Shown here: in pieces, positions 1 to 15,151 of the stretch
Layout of the letters: the number at the start of each line of letters is the position of its first letter
How positions within the stretch are numbered: position 1 is the stretch's first letter
DNA from: Sphaerisporangium siamense
GTDB taxonomy: Bacteria > Actinomycetota > Actinomycetes > Streptosporangiales > Streptosporangiaceae
Direction of reading: 5' to 3'
Assembly: GCF_014205275.1 (NCBI RefSeq)
Contig: NZ_JACHND010000001.1
Span: 6,944,001-7,008,000, forward strand
DNA length: 64,000 bases
The notes under the pieces: model-generated
The model's input: the letters and a program-made list of their open reading frames with translations, nothing else
Told to the model about the DNA's origin: nothing
The model's database searches: none
Program-made: the position numbers and the translations under genes

Positions 1-235
1 CGTACCCGATCTCCAGGATCTTCTCCCGGATGACGCCGGGGATGTCGACGTAAGTCTCGGTGGTGACCTCACCGGCGACGTGGACCTGGCCGGTGGTGAT
101 CAGCGTCTCGACCGCGACCCGGCTGGTCGGGTGGTCCTTGAGCATGGCGTCGAGAATCGCGTCACTGATCTGATCGGCGATCTTGTCCGGGTGGCCCTCT
201 GTGACCGACTCGGAAGTGAACAGGCGGCGGGACAA
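1..235 (-). CDS. metK: S-adenosylmethionine synthetase, N-terminal part (cut by window edge)
   Basis: Makes S-adenosylmethionine from methionine and ATP in the cytoplasm. Only about 78 N-terminal residues are inside the window. They start [18 protein letters not shown] and continue through QISDAILD, the signature MetK N-terminus with the ATP-binding HPDK. The best start is TTG at 235-233, with a GAGGAG ribosome site about 8 nt upstream; the nearby GTG at 240 is out of frame. It is the last visible gene of the conserved gmk-rpoZ-coaBC-metK block. The downstream end, where priA usually follows in actinobacteria, is not in the window. Confidence 0.95.
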   Translation of the reverse strand, partial: MSRRLFTSESVTEGHPDKIADQISDAILDAMLKDHPTSRVAVETLITTGQVHVAGEVTTETYVDIPGVIREKILEIGY

Positions 236-359
236 CTCACAGGCTCCTCATGCAGCGGCTGCTGACGTCGTGGCTTTGGCTTGGACGGCCAAGGCGCTGC
301 GCCGAGTTTAGCCCGACGAGGTGCGGCGCCGCGCAACCGTCTCACGGCGTGGCGGGGGC

Positions 360-728
360 CTAAAGGTCGGGAAGGGGGTCCTTCGGCAGGTCCGCGGGTG
401 AGAACGCCTCGGCGTCGGCCGCCGCGACGACGGGGACGTACTCGGCCTCGACCTCGAACAGGGTGTCGCCCAGCCGGATCGCGGGCCGCGGGCCGTGCCG
501 TACGGGACCGAGGCGGGTGCGGCGAGGGTAGCGCGCCCAGACGACGGCGGGCTCGTCCCGGCTGAACAGCTTGGTGGCGAGCACGGTGATCGACAGGCCG
601 GTCACCACGACGAGGTAGTGGGCCGCGCCGCCCGATCCGGTGAGGGTGGCGGGGAAGACGTAGTGCAGTTCCTCACCCGGGGGCAACAGGGATCGGCAGC
701 GTTGTCGCACCGCGGCGGTCACCGGCAT
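360..728 (-). CDS. Small PH-like conserved hypothetical protein
   Basis: 122 residues, function unknown. The middle (ELHYVFPATL, then LVVVTGLSITVLATKLF, then a basic RYPRRTRLG stretch) has the alternating beta-strand pattern of bacterial PH-like domains that often begin with 'E.ih.vf.a'. No signal peptide or convincing membrane helix is seen. It lies in the same orientation between coaBC and metK, 99 bp downstream of coaBC, so it is probably cotranscribed with that housekeeping block. The PH-like assignment is an inference from pattern only. Confidence 0.65.
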   Translation of the reverse strand: MPVTAAVRQRCRSLLPPGEELHYVFPATLTGSGGAAHYLVVVTGLSITVLATKLFSRDEPAVVWARYPRRTRLGPVRHGPRPAIRLGDTLFEVEAEYVPVVAAADAEAFSPADLPKDPLPDL

Positions 729-827
729 CGCGTGGCCCTCTCACTCCGGCATCCTCCTGGAGTATCCGCCCGGAACCGCCCGCCATCAAGCCGTCATGAG
801 CAGGACTCATCACGATGGGGCGGGGGC

Positions 828-2051
828 TCAGGCGAGGCGGGCGGCCACGAGGTCCCAGACGACGTCGGCCAGCCCCTCCTTGGGGCCGCGCGGCACCTCG
901 ACCGGGTCGCCGCCCGCGACGAGGATCACGGCGGCGTTGTCGGGGGTGCCGAAGGCGAGGTTCTCGCCGACCTGGTTGACGACGAGGAGGTCGCAGCCCT
1001 TGCGGGCGAGCTTGGCCTGACCGTTGGCGAGGACGTCGTCGGTCTCGGCGGCGAACCCGGCGATGACCTCGGGCCAGGGCCGGCGCCCGGCGCGGCGCAG
1101 GTCGCACAACTCGGCGAGGATGTCCGGATTTTTCGTGAGATGAATGGGCTCGGGATCCGCCGACGACTTCTTGATCTTGGAGTCGCTGCGCGCGGCGGGC
1201 CGGAAGTCGGCCACCGCCGCCGCCATCACCACCGCGTCGGCGCCCCCCGCGGCCTCCAGGACGGCCTCCCGCAGGCCGAGCGCGGACTCCACCCGCACCA
1301 CCGTGGCGCCCGCCGGGTCGGGCAGCGCCACGTTGGCGGCCACCAGCGTGACCCGGGCGCCCCGCGCGACGGCCGTGCGCGCCAGCGCGTACCCCTGCAG
1401 GCCCGAGGAACGGTTGCCGATGAACCGCACCGGGTCGATGGCCTCGCGGGTGCCTCCGGCGGACACGACGACGTGGCGGCCCGCCAGGTCGGCCCCGCGG
1501 CCGGACAGGACGCCGCGGCACACCTCGAAGATCGCGGCGGGGTCGGGCAGGCGCCCCCTGCCGGTGTCGGCGCCGGTCAGCCGCCCGACGGCGGGGTCGA
1601 TGACCAGGCAGCCGCGCTCGCGCAAGGTGGCGACGTTGGCGCGGGTGGCGGGGTGCTCCCACATCTCGGTGTGCATCGCCGGGGCGAAGACGACCGGGCA
1701 GCGGGCGGTCAGCAGGGTGTTGGTGAGCAGGTCACCGGCCAGGCCGTGCGCGGCCTTGGCGAGGATGTCGGCGGTGGCCGGCGCGACCACCACCAGGTCG
1801 GCCGCCTGCCCGATGCGGACGTGCGGCACCTCGTGGACGGACTCCCAGACCTCGCTGGTCACGGGATTGCCCGACAGGGCGGCCCAGGTGGGCTCGCCGA
1901 CGAACCGCAGGGCGTCCCGCGTGGGGACGACGCGGACGTCGTGACCCGACTCGGTGAACAGCCGCAGCAGCTCGCACGCCTTGTAGGCGGCGATGCCCGC
2001 GCCCACGCCGAGGACGACGCTCGGCCCGGCGGAGGCCTTGCTGTTCATCAC
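828..2051 (-). CDS. coaBC: Bifunctional phosphopantothenoylcysteine decarboxylase / phosphopantothenate-cysteine ligase
   Basis: Catalyses two consecutive steps of coenzyme A synthesis: joining cysteine to 4'-phosphopantothenate (CoaB) and decarboxylating the product (CoaC). The 407 residues begin with the flavoprotein CoaC half (VVLGVGAGIAAYKACELLR; PAMHTEMW near residue 120 is the substrate-clamp motif). The CoaB half follows from about residue 185 (VVVSAGGTREAIDPVRFIGN, RSSGLQGYALA, and the lysine-rich KIKK loop). Length is normal for the fused actinobacterial enzyme. It starts 21 bp after the rpoZ stop, so the two are likely cotranscribed. Confidence 0.96.
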   Translation of the reverse strand: MMNSKASAGPSVVLGVGAGIAAYKACELLRLFTESGHDVRVVPTRDALRFVGEPTWAALSGNPVTSEVWESVHEVPHVRIGQAADLVVVAPATADILAKAAHGLAGDLLTNTLLTARCPVVFAPAMHTEMWEHPATRANVATLRERGCLVIDPAVGRLTGADTGRGRLPDPAAIFEVCRGVLSGRGADLAGRHVVVSAGGTREAIDPVRFIGNRSSGLQGYALARTAVARGARVTLVAANVALPDPAGATVVRVESALGLREAVLEAAGGADAVVMAAAVADFRPAARSDSKIKKSSADPEPIHLTKNPDILAELCDLRRAGRRPWPEVIAGFAAETDDVLANGQAKLARKGCDLLVVNQVGENLAFGTPDNAAVILVAGGDPVEVPRGPKEGLADVVWDLVAARLA

Positions 2052-2072
2052 GGGGCGCGCGGGTCGGACCGG

Positions 2073-2336
2073 TCAGCCCTCGATGGCCTCGGAGGTCAGC
2101 AGGCCCTCGGAGATCTCACGCAGCGCGATGGAGAGGGGCTTCTCCTGGGCGTGGGTCTCCACGAGGGGCCCGACGTACTCCAGAAGGCCCTCGCCGAGCT
2201 GGGAGTAGTAGGCGTTGATCTGGCGCGCCCGCTTCGCGCCCATGATGACCAGGCTGTACTTGCTGTCGACGACCTCAAGCAGCTGGTCGATCGGCGGGTT
2301 GGTGATGCCTTCGGCAAGCGGGGCGGTGCCGGCCAC
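2073..2336 (-). CDS. rpoZ: DNA-directed RNA polymerase omega subunit
   Basis: The 87-residue omega subunit promotes RNA polymerase assembly by wrapping the beta-prime C-terminus. Diagnostic segments are [20 protein letters not shown], the KRARQIN motif and [11 protein letters not shown]. The start is GTG, with a GAGAGG-type ribosome site on the same strand. Position between gmk and coaBC is the standard actinobacterial order. Confidence 0.96.
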   Translation of the reverse strand: MAGTAPLAEGITNPPIDQLLEVVDSKYSLVIMGAKRARQINAYYSQLGEGLLEYVGPLVETHAQEKPLSIALREISEGLLTSEAIEG

Positions 2337-2441
2337 GTCGTCGGCCTCTCAGTCGGGATGTCGGATCGATCGGAGGATCGGTCCCGGCCTTGCAGAATAC
2401 CAAGCCTCACGGGCGCGCCGGACGCGCGCACGGGCCGATCG

Positions 2442-3035
2442 TCACGTCATCAAGGCTATCAGCCGGGCGCACACGTCACCGACGGCCGTGTTGACCAGCG
2501 ACACGTCGAACTCCTTCTCGGCGGCGAGCTCGACGCGACCGGCGGCCAGGCGGCGCGTGATGACGTCCTCGGGTTCGGTGCCGCGCCCGCGAAGGCGGCT
2601 CTCCAGTTCTTCCCAGCTCGGCGGGGCCAGGAAGACCAGAAGCGCCTCGGGCATGGACTCACGGACCTGCCGGGCGCCCTGGAGGTCGATCTCCAGGAGC
2701 GTGGGGACGCCGTCCGCGAGCTTGCGCTCCACGGGCGCCCGGGGCGTTCCGTACCTGTTGCCGGCGAACTCCGCCCATTCGAGGAGCTCACCAGCGCCGA
2801 CCATGCGGTCGAATTCCTCGCCGGCGACGAAGTAGTACTCGACGCCGTGCGTCTCGCCGGGCCGGGGGGCCCTGGTGGTCACCGAGACCGACAGCCACAC
2901 CTCGGGGTGGGACCGCCGAAGCTCGGCGACGACCGTGGACTTTCCCACGCCGGACGGCCCGGAGAGGACCGTCAGGCGCTTTCCCGCCGGTCCGGAGGAG
3001 ACGTGCGCCGCCTCCGGACTGCCGGTCGAAGGCAT
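2442..3035 (-). CDS. gmk: Guanylate kinase
   Basis: Phosphorylates GMP to GDP. The P-loop is [13 protein letters not shown] near the N-terminus, followed by [11 protein letters not shown] and GVEYYFV (GMP-binding region) and [11 protein letters not shown]. The frame stays open 28 codons further upstream. I chose the ATG giving [10 protein letters not shown] (197 residues) because that is the usual family length and the upstream stretch is low-complexity. The stretch before this start has no strong ribosome site, so the start is the least certain part. Confidence 0.94.
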   Translation of the reverse strand: MPSTGSPEAAHVSSGPAGKRLTVLSGPSGVGKSTVVAELRRSHPEVWLSVSVTTRAPRPGETHGVEYYFVAGEEFDRMVGAGELLEWAEFAGNRYGTPRAPVERKLADGVPTLLEIDLQGARQVRESMPEALLVFLAPPSWEELESRLRGRGTEPEDVITRRLAAGRVELAAEKEFDVSLVNTAVGDVCARLIALMT

Positions 3036-3156
3036 GGAGTCACCGCCACGTGTCCCGAACCCCCCGAAAACGGGCGCCCGCTGGACGCCGCCCTCTTCGG
3101 GCCAGGACGTACCGGTCACTCCACACCCCCGTGATTTCTGTTCCAGCCGGCCGAGA

Positions 3157-3480
3157 TCAGCTCTCGGCGCCGCCGAACTCGCGCTCCAGAGCGGCCCGCT
3201 GGTTCGCGCCGAGACCCCGCACGCGGCGGGACTCGGCGATACCGAGCCTCTCCATCAGCTGCTTGGCGCGGACCTTGCCCACGCCGGGGAGCGACTCCAA
3301 AAGTGCCGACACCTTCATCTTGCCGATGACGTCGTCGGTCTGACCATCCTTCAGCACCTCAGCCAGAGAAACCGCGCCGTGCTTGAGCCGGTTCTTGACC
3401 TCGGCACGCTCTTTGCGGGCTTTGGCAGCCTTCTCCAGGGCTGCGGCGCGCTGCTCGGGGGTCAGGGGAGGAAGAGCCAC
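3157..3480 (-). CDS. mihF: Actinobacterial integration host factor (mIHF/sIHF)
   Basis: Small basic nucleoid-associated protein, 107 residues, of the actinobacteria-specific mIHF family. A helical N-terminus ([24 protein letters not shown]) is followed by a helix-two-turns-helix DNA-binding core ([23 protein letters not shown]) and [18 protein letters not shown]. It starts at GTG after a GAGGTGA ribosome site. It sits between pyrF and gmk as in Streptomyces and Mycobacterium. The 267 bp upstream are unusually A+T-rich for this window and contain a TTGACG -35-like hexamer (minus strand, 3560-3555), consistent with its own strong promoter; a matching -10 was not found. Confidence 0.95.
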   Translation of the reverse strand: MALPPLTPEQRAAALEKAAKARKERAEVKNRLKHGAVSLAEVLKDGQTDDVIGKMKVSALLESLPGVGKVRAKQLMERLGIAESRRVRGLGANQRAALEREFGGAES

Positions 3481-3747
3481 GCCGGGTCACCTCGAATTTC
3501 TGTCGATGTACTCGGACGGGAGGGGAAACTAGCTGGTCTTGGGCCTTCAAGCAACGTCAAGCCCAGTTTCTCCCCCGACAAAATTGTTTTCATCACTCTT
3601 CGTGTCCGGAGAATCGCATTCCGTCGACAAAACGCGCCTGTACTGGCCGCTCTCGGGCTAGTCATCCCCGGACGGCGGATCGGCTCCGGGCTAGTCCTGG
3701 AAGGCGGTTCCCGGCCATCCGCGCGGGCCGCGGAAATGATCCGCGCG

Positions 3748-4446
3748 TCAGGCCTGGAGCACGCGCCGCAGGGCCGTGGCGATGCGCGCGGCGGCCGCTC
3801 CGGGGTCGGCGGAGGCGGTGATGGGACGCCCGATCACGAGAAGATCGGCCCCGTCGGCGATGGCCTGCTCGGGAGTCGCTACTCTTGCCTGGTCCTGGGT
3901 TTCGGCACCGGCGGGCCGCACCCCAGGCGTGATGAGCATGACACCGGGCCCGACCTCGGCCCGCACCGCGGCGACCTCGCGGGGCGAGCAGACCAGGGCC
4001 TGGGCGCCCGCGCCGACGGCCTCGACGGCCAGACGGCGCACGGCGTCACCGGAGGGTCCCCTGACTCCGATACGCTCCAGATCGGCCTCTGAGAGCGACG
4101 TCAGGGCCGTGACGGCGGCGACGCGGGTGTTCGGGGCGTTCTCGACGGCCGCCCGGATCATCGCGCGGCCGCCCGCGGCGTGCACGGTGAGGATGGCGGG
4201 CCTGAGCCGTGCGACGGCGCGCGCGGCCCCGGCGACGGTGTTCGGGATGTCGTGCAGCTTCAGGTCGAGGAAGACCTGCACACCGGTGGCGCCCCGCACC
4301 GAGGCGATCACGTCGGGGCCGTAACGGAGGTAGAGTTCGAGGCCGACCTTGACGGTGCTCACGTGCGGGGTGACGGCCGCGGCCCAGCGGGCCGCCGTCT
4401 CCAGGTCGGGCGCGTCCAGGGCCACGGCGATGGGTGCGGACGTCAC
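3748..4446 (-). CDS. pyrF: Orotidine 5'-phosphate decarboxylase
   Basis: Last step of UMP synthesis: decarboxylates OMP. The 232 residues contain [22 protein letters not shown] and the catalytic [13 protein letters not shown] motif (D-K-D charged network), then VTALTSLSE and the phosphate-gripping ITPGVRPAG. Start GTG overlaps the pyrD stop by 4 bp, showing translational coupling. It is the final gene of the pyr operon, and 267 bp separate it from mihF. Confidence 0.96.
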   Translation of the reverse strand: MTSAPIAVALDAPDLETAARWAAAVTPHVSTVKVGLELYLRYGPDVIASVRGATGVQVFLDLKLHDIPNTVAGAARAVARLRPAILTVHAAGGRAMIRAAVENAPNTRVAAVTALTSLSEADLERIGVRGPSGDAVRRLAVEAVGAGAQALVCSPREVAAVRAEVGPGVMLITPGVRPAGAETQDQARVATPEQAIADGADLLVIGRPITASADPGAAAARIATALRRVLQA

Positions 4447-5417
4447 AGAGAGGTCTCCTCAAGATCGGTTCGGTGCCGGGGTCCCGCCCCGGGCGGACGG
4501 TGGGCCAGCCCCACCGCGTCGGCGAGCCGCTCGAAGCCGCGCTCCTTGAGCAGCTCCTCCAGCTCGCGCAGGATGCGCAGGCAGGCGTAGGGGTCGTGGA
4601 ACAGCGCGGTGCCCACGGCGACCACGCAGGCGCCCGCCAGGATCATCTCCAGCGCGTCGCGGCCGCTCGCCACGCCGCCCATGCCGACGATCGGCACGCC
4701 GGGCAGCGCGGCGTGCACCTGCCACAGGCAGCGCACGGCGAGGGGCCTGATGGCCGGGCCCGAGAGGCCGCCGGTGCCGGCGGCCAGCGCGGGCCGCATG
4801 GTGTCGACGTCGATGCTCATGCCCAGCGGCGTGTTGATCATGGCGAGCGCGTCGGCGCCGCCGTCCACGCAGGACCGGGCGATCGCGACGATGTCGGCGA
4901 CGTCGGGGGCGAGCTTGGCGACCACGGGCACGTCGTAGCGCATGGTCGCGCGGACGGAGGAGACGACCTCCGCCGAGGCGGCGGGGTCGCGGGCGAACAC
5001 CCTGCCCATGTCCTCCACGTTGGGGCAGGAGAGATTGATCTCGACCGCGGCGACGCCGGGCGCGTCCGACAGCCTGCGGGCCAGCGCGGTGTACTCGGCG
5101 ACGCTGCCCCCGGCGATGGACACGACGGCGCGGGCGCCCCGGTCGACCAGTCGCGGCAGCTCGCGCTCCAGGAACGCCTCCACGCCCGGCCCCTGCAGGC
5201 CGACGCCGTTGAGCAGGCCCGAGGGCGTCTCGGCCATGCGCGGGGTGGGACGCCCGGCGCGGGGAGCCATGGTGATCGAGCGGGTGACGACCGCGCCGAG
5301 GCGTGCCAGGTCGAAGAACTGGGAGAGCTCGGCACCGGAGGCGGCGCACCCGGCGGCCGTGGTGATCGGGTTGGCCAGTTCGACGTGCGCGAGGTACGTC
5401 CGCATGTCAACTGACAT
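4443..5417 (-). CDS. pyrD: Dihydroorotate dehydrogenase catalytic subunit, class 1B
   Basis: Oxidises dihydroorotate to orotate using FMN. It is NAD-linked through the partner PyrK. The 324 residues starting [18 protein letters not shown] contain the family pattern [18 protein letters not shown] (catalytic cysteine of class 1B), the [11 protein letters not shown] lysine strand and the FMN-phosphate loop [15 protein letters not shown]. The frame is open further upstream; ATG at 5417 is chosen because homology begins there and it overlaps the pyrK end by 11 bp. pyrF follows with a 4-bp overlap. Confidence 0.96.
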   Translation of the reverse strand: MSVDMRTYLAHVELANPITTAAGCAASGAELSQFFDLARLGAVVTRSITMAPRAGRPTPRMAETPSGLLNGVGLQGPGVEAFLERELPRLVDRGARAVVSIAGGSVAEYTALARRLSDAPGVAAVEINLSCPNVEDMGRVFARDPAASAEVVSSVRATMRYDVPVVAKLAPDVADIVAIARSCVDGGADALAMINTPLGMSIDVDTMRPALAAGTGGLSGPAIRPLAVRCLWQVHAALPGVPIVGMGGVASGRDALEMILAGACVVAVGTALFHDPYACLRILRELEELLKERGFERLADAVGLAHRPPGAGPRHRTDLEETSL

Positions 5418-6303
5418 TTCTGGAGTGAGCACCCCCCTCCTGCGCTCGTCCCCCGGGCGCGCCGAGGGCGTCGAAGGGGATCGTCCCGACGTCCTCGAAC
5501 CGCACCCGCTCCCCGCGGAAGACCGGGCCATCCACGCACGACCGCGCCATGCGCGTGACGCCGTCGTCGCCGATGACGGGCAGCACGCAGGTCATGCAGA
5601 CCCCGTACCCGCAGGCCATCGCCTCCTCGACCGACACCTGCACGGGGATGTCGAACTCGACCGCGACGGCGGTGACGCCGCGCAGCATGGACATCGGCCC
5701 GCACGCGTACACCACGTCGGCGCGCGCGTCGGCGATCACCGAGGGCAGGGCGTCGGTGACGCGGCCGCGCAGGCCGAGCGAGCCGTCCTCGGTGGTCAGG
5801 GTGATGGTCTCCCCCATGCGGCGGGCCCGCAGCGCGCCGAAGACGCGGTCGGCGGAGGCGGCGCCGAGCACGAAGTCCACCCGGCAGCCGCGCTGCTGCA
5901 GGGTGTCGGCGAGCGCGAACAGCGACGCCGAGCCGTACTCGCCGCCGACCAGCACGCACGTGCAGGGGTCGCGGGGCACGGGGAACGGCCGGCCGAGCGG
6001 GCCCACCAGGTCCAGGGTGTCCCTGGCCTTGCGCTCGGCCAGCCACGCGGTGCCCCGGCCGCGCACGGCGAAGACCAGCTCCACCGTGCCGCCGTAGTCG
6101 GGCTTGACGTCGTGCACCGAGAAGGCGCGGCGCGCGGGCATGGAGGTGTGCGGGCCGCCGACGGCCACGGAGACGAAGTGGCCGGGACGGAAGCGCTCGG
6201 CGATGCCCGGCGCCACCACGGTCAGGGCGTGGTAGGCGTCGACGCGGCGCGTCGTCAGCACCGTGCCCGTCACCTGCACCGGAGTTCCGGCCGTCTCCTT
6301 CAC
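5407..6303 (-). CDS. pyrK: Dihydroorotate dehydrogenase electron-transfer subunit
   Basis: Passes electrons from PyrD to NAD+ through FAD and a [2Fe-2S] cluster. Visible parts are the FAD-binding RAFSVHD strand, the nucleotide-binding VLVGGEYGSASLFALA, and the C-terminal cluster ligands in CGYGVCMTCVLPV plus a fourth cysteine in RSCVDGPVF. The frame remains open into carB. I take GTG at 6303 (KETAGTPVQVTG), just after the carB stop, because it matches usual family length (298 residues). A GTG 7 codons later is also possible. Confidence 0.93.
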   Translation of the reverse strand: MKETAGTPVQVTGTVLTTRRVDAYHALTVVAPGIAERFRPGHFVSVAVGGPHTSMPARRAFSVHDVKPDYGGTVELVFAVRGRGTAWLAERKARDTLDLVGPLGRPFPVPRDPCTCVLVGGEYGSASLFALADTLQQRGCRVDFVLGAASADRVFGALRARRMGETITLTTEDGSLGLRGRVTDALPSVIADARADVVYACGPMSMLRGVTAVAVEFDIPVQVSVEEAMACGYGVCMTCVLPVIGDDGVTRMARSCVDGPVFRGERVRFEDVGTIPFDALGAPGGRAQEGGAHSRNVS

Positions 6304-6317
6304 CTCCCGCCGCGGGG

Positions 6318-9603
<3,286 letters not shown>

Positions 9604-9611
<8 letters not shown>

Positions 9612-10755
9612 TGCGCCGCTCCTCCCCCTTCGTGCCCGTGGCGCCGCCCGCCATCAGGGCGCAGAACTCGTCGAACAGGCCCGCGGCGTCGTGCGGGCCC
9701 GCGGCGGCCTCGGGGTGGTACTGCACGCTGAACGCCGGGTAGTCGAGCAGGCGCAGCCCCTCGACGCAGTCGTCGTTGAGGTTGACGTGGCTGACCTCGC
9801 CGCGCCCGTACGGGGTGTCGAACGGGCCCTCCAGCGGCGCCTGGACGGCGAAACCGTGGTTGTGGGCGGAGATGTCCACCTTGCCGGTCCGGCGGTCCTG
9901 GACGGGCTGGTTGACGCCCCGGTGGCCGTAGCGGAGCTTGTAGGTGCCGAGGCCGAGCGCCCGGCCCAGGATCTGGTTGCCGAAGCAGATGCCGAACACC
10001 GGCCTGCGGGCCTCCAGCACCCCGGTGAGGGTCTCCACCGCGTAGTCCGCGGCGGCGGGGTCGCCGGGGCCGTTGGACAGGAACACCCCGTCGGGGTCGA
10101 CGGCCAGCACGTCGGCCGCGGTCGCGGTGGCGGGCAGCACGTGCACCTCGCAGCCGCGCTCGGCCATGCGGTACGGCGTCATCGCCTTGATGCCGAGGTC
10201 GATCGCCGCGACCGTGAACCTCTTGACGCCGTGGGCGGGCACGACGTACGGCGCCGCCGTGGAGACCTCCTTGGCCAGGTCGGCGCCGACCATCGAGGGG
10301 CTCGTGCGCACGCGCTCGGCCAGTTCCTCGACCGGGGCCGTGGGCGCGGTGAACACGCCGGCGCGCATCGCGCCGCGCTCGCGCAGGTGGCGGGTGAGCG
10401 CGCGGGTGCCGGGCATGGCGATGCCGACCACGCCCTGGCGGCGCAACTCGTCGTCCAGGGAGCGGCGCGAACGCCAGTTGGAGGCGACGCGCGCCGGCTC
10501 GCGCACGACGTACCCGGCCACCCAGACGCGCGAGGACTCCGGGTCCTCGTCGTTGACGCCGGTGTTGCCGATGTGCGGGGCGGTCATCGCCACGATCTGG
10601 CGGTGGTAGGACGGGTCGGTCAAGGTCTCCTGGTATCCGGTCATGCCCGTGGCGAAGACCATCTCGCCGAAGGTCTCCCCCTCGGCGCCGTAGGAGGTGC
10701 CATGGAAGGCGCGGCCGTCCTCCAGCACGAGGACCGCCGGGGTGGGGCGCGTCAC
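9604..10755 (-). CDS. carA: Carbamoyl phosphate synthetase small (glutaminase) subunit
   Basis: Hydrolyses glutamine and channels ammonia to CarB. The 383 residues contain an N-terminal CPSase domain ([16 protein letters not shown]), [12 protein letters not shown], and a class I amidotransferase domain with nucleophile cysteine in [15 protein letters not shown] and the HPE of [15 protein letters not shown] start with GAAGGGAAG ribosome site. It begins 43 bp after pyrC; this small gap is the only one between pyrR and carB. Confidence 0.97.
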
Positions 10756-10798
10756 CTGGTCTTCCCTTCTACGTGGACGGGACGGGTCACGGGGGTCG

Positions 10799-12099
10799 TC
10801 ACGTCAGTTTCCCTTCGAGGACGGTGGGGCGGCCGCGCAGGAACGTCGCGACGACTGCGCCCGGCAGCGTCATGCCCACATAGGGCGTGTTACGGCTCTT
10901 GGAGGCGAAGGCGCCCGGGTCGACGTCCCGGCGCGCGGAGGGGTCCACCAAGGTGAGGTTGGCGGTGGCCCCCGCCTCCAGGGGCCCGCCGTGGCCGGAC
11001 AGGCGGCCGATGCGGGCGGGGCGGGCGGACATGCGGTCGGCGACGCCGGCCCAGTCCAGCAGCCCGGTCTCGACCATCGCCTCCTGGACGACGGACAGGG
11101 CGGTCTCCAGACCGATCATGCCCATGGCCGCCGCCGGCCACTCGGTCTCCTTGTCCTCGACCGGGTGGGGGGCGTGGTCGGTGGCCACGCAGTCGATCGT
11201 GCCGTCGGCCAGCGCCAGCCGCAGCGCCCGGACGTCGGCCTCGGTGCGCAGCGGCGGGTTCACCTTGTAGATGGGGTTGTAGGGCCCGGCGGGCGAGGAC
11301 TCGGCGCGCGCGTCGGTGAGCAGCAGGTGGTGCGGGGTCACCTCGGCGGTGACGTCCCAGCCCTTCGACTTGGCCCAGCGGATGATCTCGACGGAGCCGG
11401 CCGTGGAGACGTGGCAGACGTGCAGGCGGGAGCCGACGTGCGCGGCCAGCAGGCAGTCGCGCGCGATGATCGCCTCCTCGGCGACGGCGGGCCAGCCGGT
11501 CAGGCCGAGACGGCCCGACACCGCGCCCTCGTTCATCTGCGCGCCCTCGGTCAGGCGGGGCTCCTGCGCGTGCTGGGCCACCACGCCGTCGAACGCCTTG
11601 ACGTACTCCAGGGCGCGCCGCATGAGCACCGCGTCCGAGACGCACACGCCGTCGTCGGAGAAGACCCGCACGCGGGCCGCGCTGTCGGCCATCGCGCCGA
11701 GCTCGGCGAGCTGGCGGCCCGCCAGGCCCGCGGTCACCGCGCCGACCGGCCGCACGTCGCAGTGGCCGGCCTCCTGGCCGAGCCGCCAGACCTGCTCCAC
11801 CACGCCCGCGGTGTCGGCGACCGGCGAGGTGTTGGCCATCGCGTGCACGGCCGTGAACCCGCCGAGCGCGGCGGCCGCCGTGCCCGACTCGACGGTCTCG
11901 GCGTCCTCGCGGCCCGGCTCGCGCAGGTGGGTGTGCAGGTCCACCAGGCCGGGCAGCGCGACCAGCCCGTCGGCGTCGACGACCGTCGCGCCCGCCGCGT
12001 CCAGCCGGCCGGGCGCGCCGATCTCGGCGATCCGGCCGTCGTCGAGCAGCACGTCGCGCGGGTCGCCCCCGAGAACACGGGCGCCCCTGAGAAGGTAGG

Positions 12100-12103
<4 letters not shown>
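10799..12103 (-). CDS. pyrC: Dihydroorotase
   Basis: Cyclises carbamoyl aspartate to dihydroorotate. The 434 residues have the amidohydrolase metal motif [12 protein letters not shown] near residue 60, further metal histidines in AQHAQEP and [13 protein letters not shown], and the catalytic aspartate in CVATDHAPH. The frame is open far upstream inside pyrB; the real start is GTG at 12103 ([13 protein letters not shown]), whose GTGA overlaps the pyrB stop by 4 bp. Confidence 0.97.
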
Positions 12104-14039
<1,936 letters not shown>

Positions 14040-14071
14040 TCAGCTTGACCAATCACGCCCACACCTTTACC

Positions 14072-14086
14072 GTCACTGTCCGTAAC
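14072..14086. promoter_or_regulatory. BldD-like operator upstream of bldD
   Basis: GTCACTGTCCGTAAC is an imperfect inverted repeat keeping the outer TnAC...GTnA arms and the central A/T of the BldD consensus (TnACnCwGnGTnA), with two core mismatches. It lies 143 bp before the bldD ATG in the bldD-pyrR divergent region, fitting the known autoregulation of bldD. Weak match, so a candidate only. Confidence 0.35.
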
Positions 14087-14228
14087 CACACCTCGCGACG
14101 TACTCGGGTAAACCGCGACGCTCCGGTCACCGATGGTGCCTGTCCCGGGTCCCAGACCCGAGCGCCGCCACAACCGTCGCGAGGCGCACAATAAGTGAGA
14201 ACGTTCATAGAAAGCCGGGGGCCTAACA

Positions 14229-14723
14229 ATGCCGTCTGACTACGCCAAGTCGCTGGGCGCGCGACTCCGCGCCATCCGCACCCAGCAGGGGCTATCACTG
14301 CACGGGGTCGAAGAGAAGTCGCGCGGCAGGTGGAAAGCCGTCGTCGTCGGCTCTTACGAGCGCGGCGACCGCGCCGTGACCGTGCAGAAGCTCGCCGAGC
14401 TCGCTGATTTCTACGGTGTGCCCGTCTCCGAGCTGCTGCCCGGAGGGTCCGCGCCCGCTCCTCTTGGCCCTACGCCCAAACTGGTGATCGACCTGGAGCG
14501 CCTCGCCCAGTTGCCCAAGGAGAAGGCCGGGGCCCTCGCCCGTTACGCGGCCACGATCCAGAGCCAGCGTGGCGACTACAACGGCAAGGTGCTGTCGATC
14601 CGCCAGGAAGATCTGCGCTCGCTCGCGGTCATCTACGACAAGTCCCCGAACGAGCTGACCGAAGAGCTCATCACCTGGGGCGTGCTGGACGCGGAGGCGC
14701 GCCGCGCGGTCGAATCGTTCTGA
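14229..14723 (+). CDS. bldD: Developmental master repressor BldD (c-di-GMP responsive)
   Basis: Represses sporulation genes during vegetative growth when dimerised by cyclic-di-GMP. The 164 residues contain an N-terminal XRE-type helix-turn-helix (LGARLRAIRTQQGLSLHGVEE...VVVGSYERGDRAVTVQKLAELADFY, residues about 8-65). The C-terminal domain carries the diagnostic c-di-GMP motif RGD-8 residues-RQED (RGD at about 118, RQED at about 129), fully conserved here. It diverges from pyrR by about 520 bp and has no operon partner downstream. Its presence suggests a mycelial, sporulating actinomycete. Confidence 0.97.
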   Translation: MPSDYAKSLGARLRAIRTQQGLSLHGVEEKSRGRWKAVVVGSYERGDRAVTVQKLAELADFYGVPVSELLPGGSAPAPLGPTPKLVIDLERLAQLPKEKAGALARYAATIQSQRGDYNGKVLSIRQEDLRSLAVIYDKSPNELTEELITWGVLDAEARRAVESF

Positions 14724-14740
14724 CGACCGTTCTTCCCCGG

Positions 14741-14768
14741 GACCGTACGGTCGCCACGCCGTACGGTC
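14741..14768 (+). terminator. Hairpin downstream of bldD
   Basis: Two copies of the self-palindromic core CCGTACGG (GACCGTACGG at 14741-14750, CCGTACGGTC at 14759-14768) form a perfect 10-bp stem with an 8-nt loop, 17 bp after the bldD stop. There is no U-tract, which is common in high-G+C actinobacteria. Confidence 0.6.
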
Positions 14769-15151
14769 ACCGCCCTGAGCAGTCCGGTCACGCCCCTGAA
14801 CGGGCCCGTCCGGTCATGGCCCCCTGAGCGCCCTGCCCGACCCCCCGAGCCCTCCCAGGACCACGCCCGCCTGAGCATCCCAGCCGTTCTCAGGACCGCG
14901 CCGGCCCGCGGAGCGATGACGACCCGGGGACCACGACGGCCGTCAGGCCCGTCGGCTTCCCGGCCGGTCGCGCCGGTGGCACGGGACTCTGCCCTCACGG
15001 CGTCGGCGACCCGAACGAAACACGCACCGTCGTGTGCGGCGAGGATCCCGGGGCGATCCCTCCCGCACACGACGCTCCGCGCACTCACCGCGTCGGCACG
15101 CCTGTGAGCCCGGCGACCCGGGGACGGATGGTGATAAGGCCCGCAGGCCAC

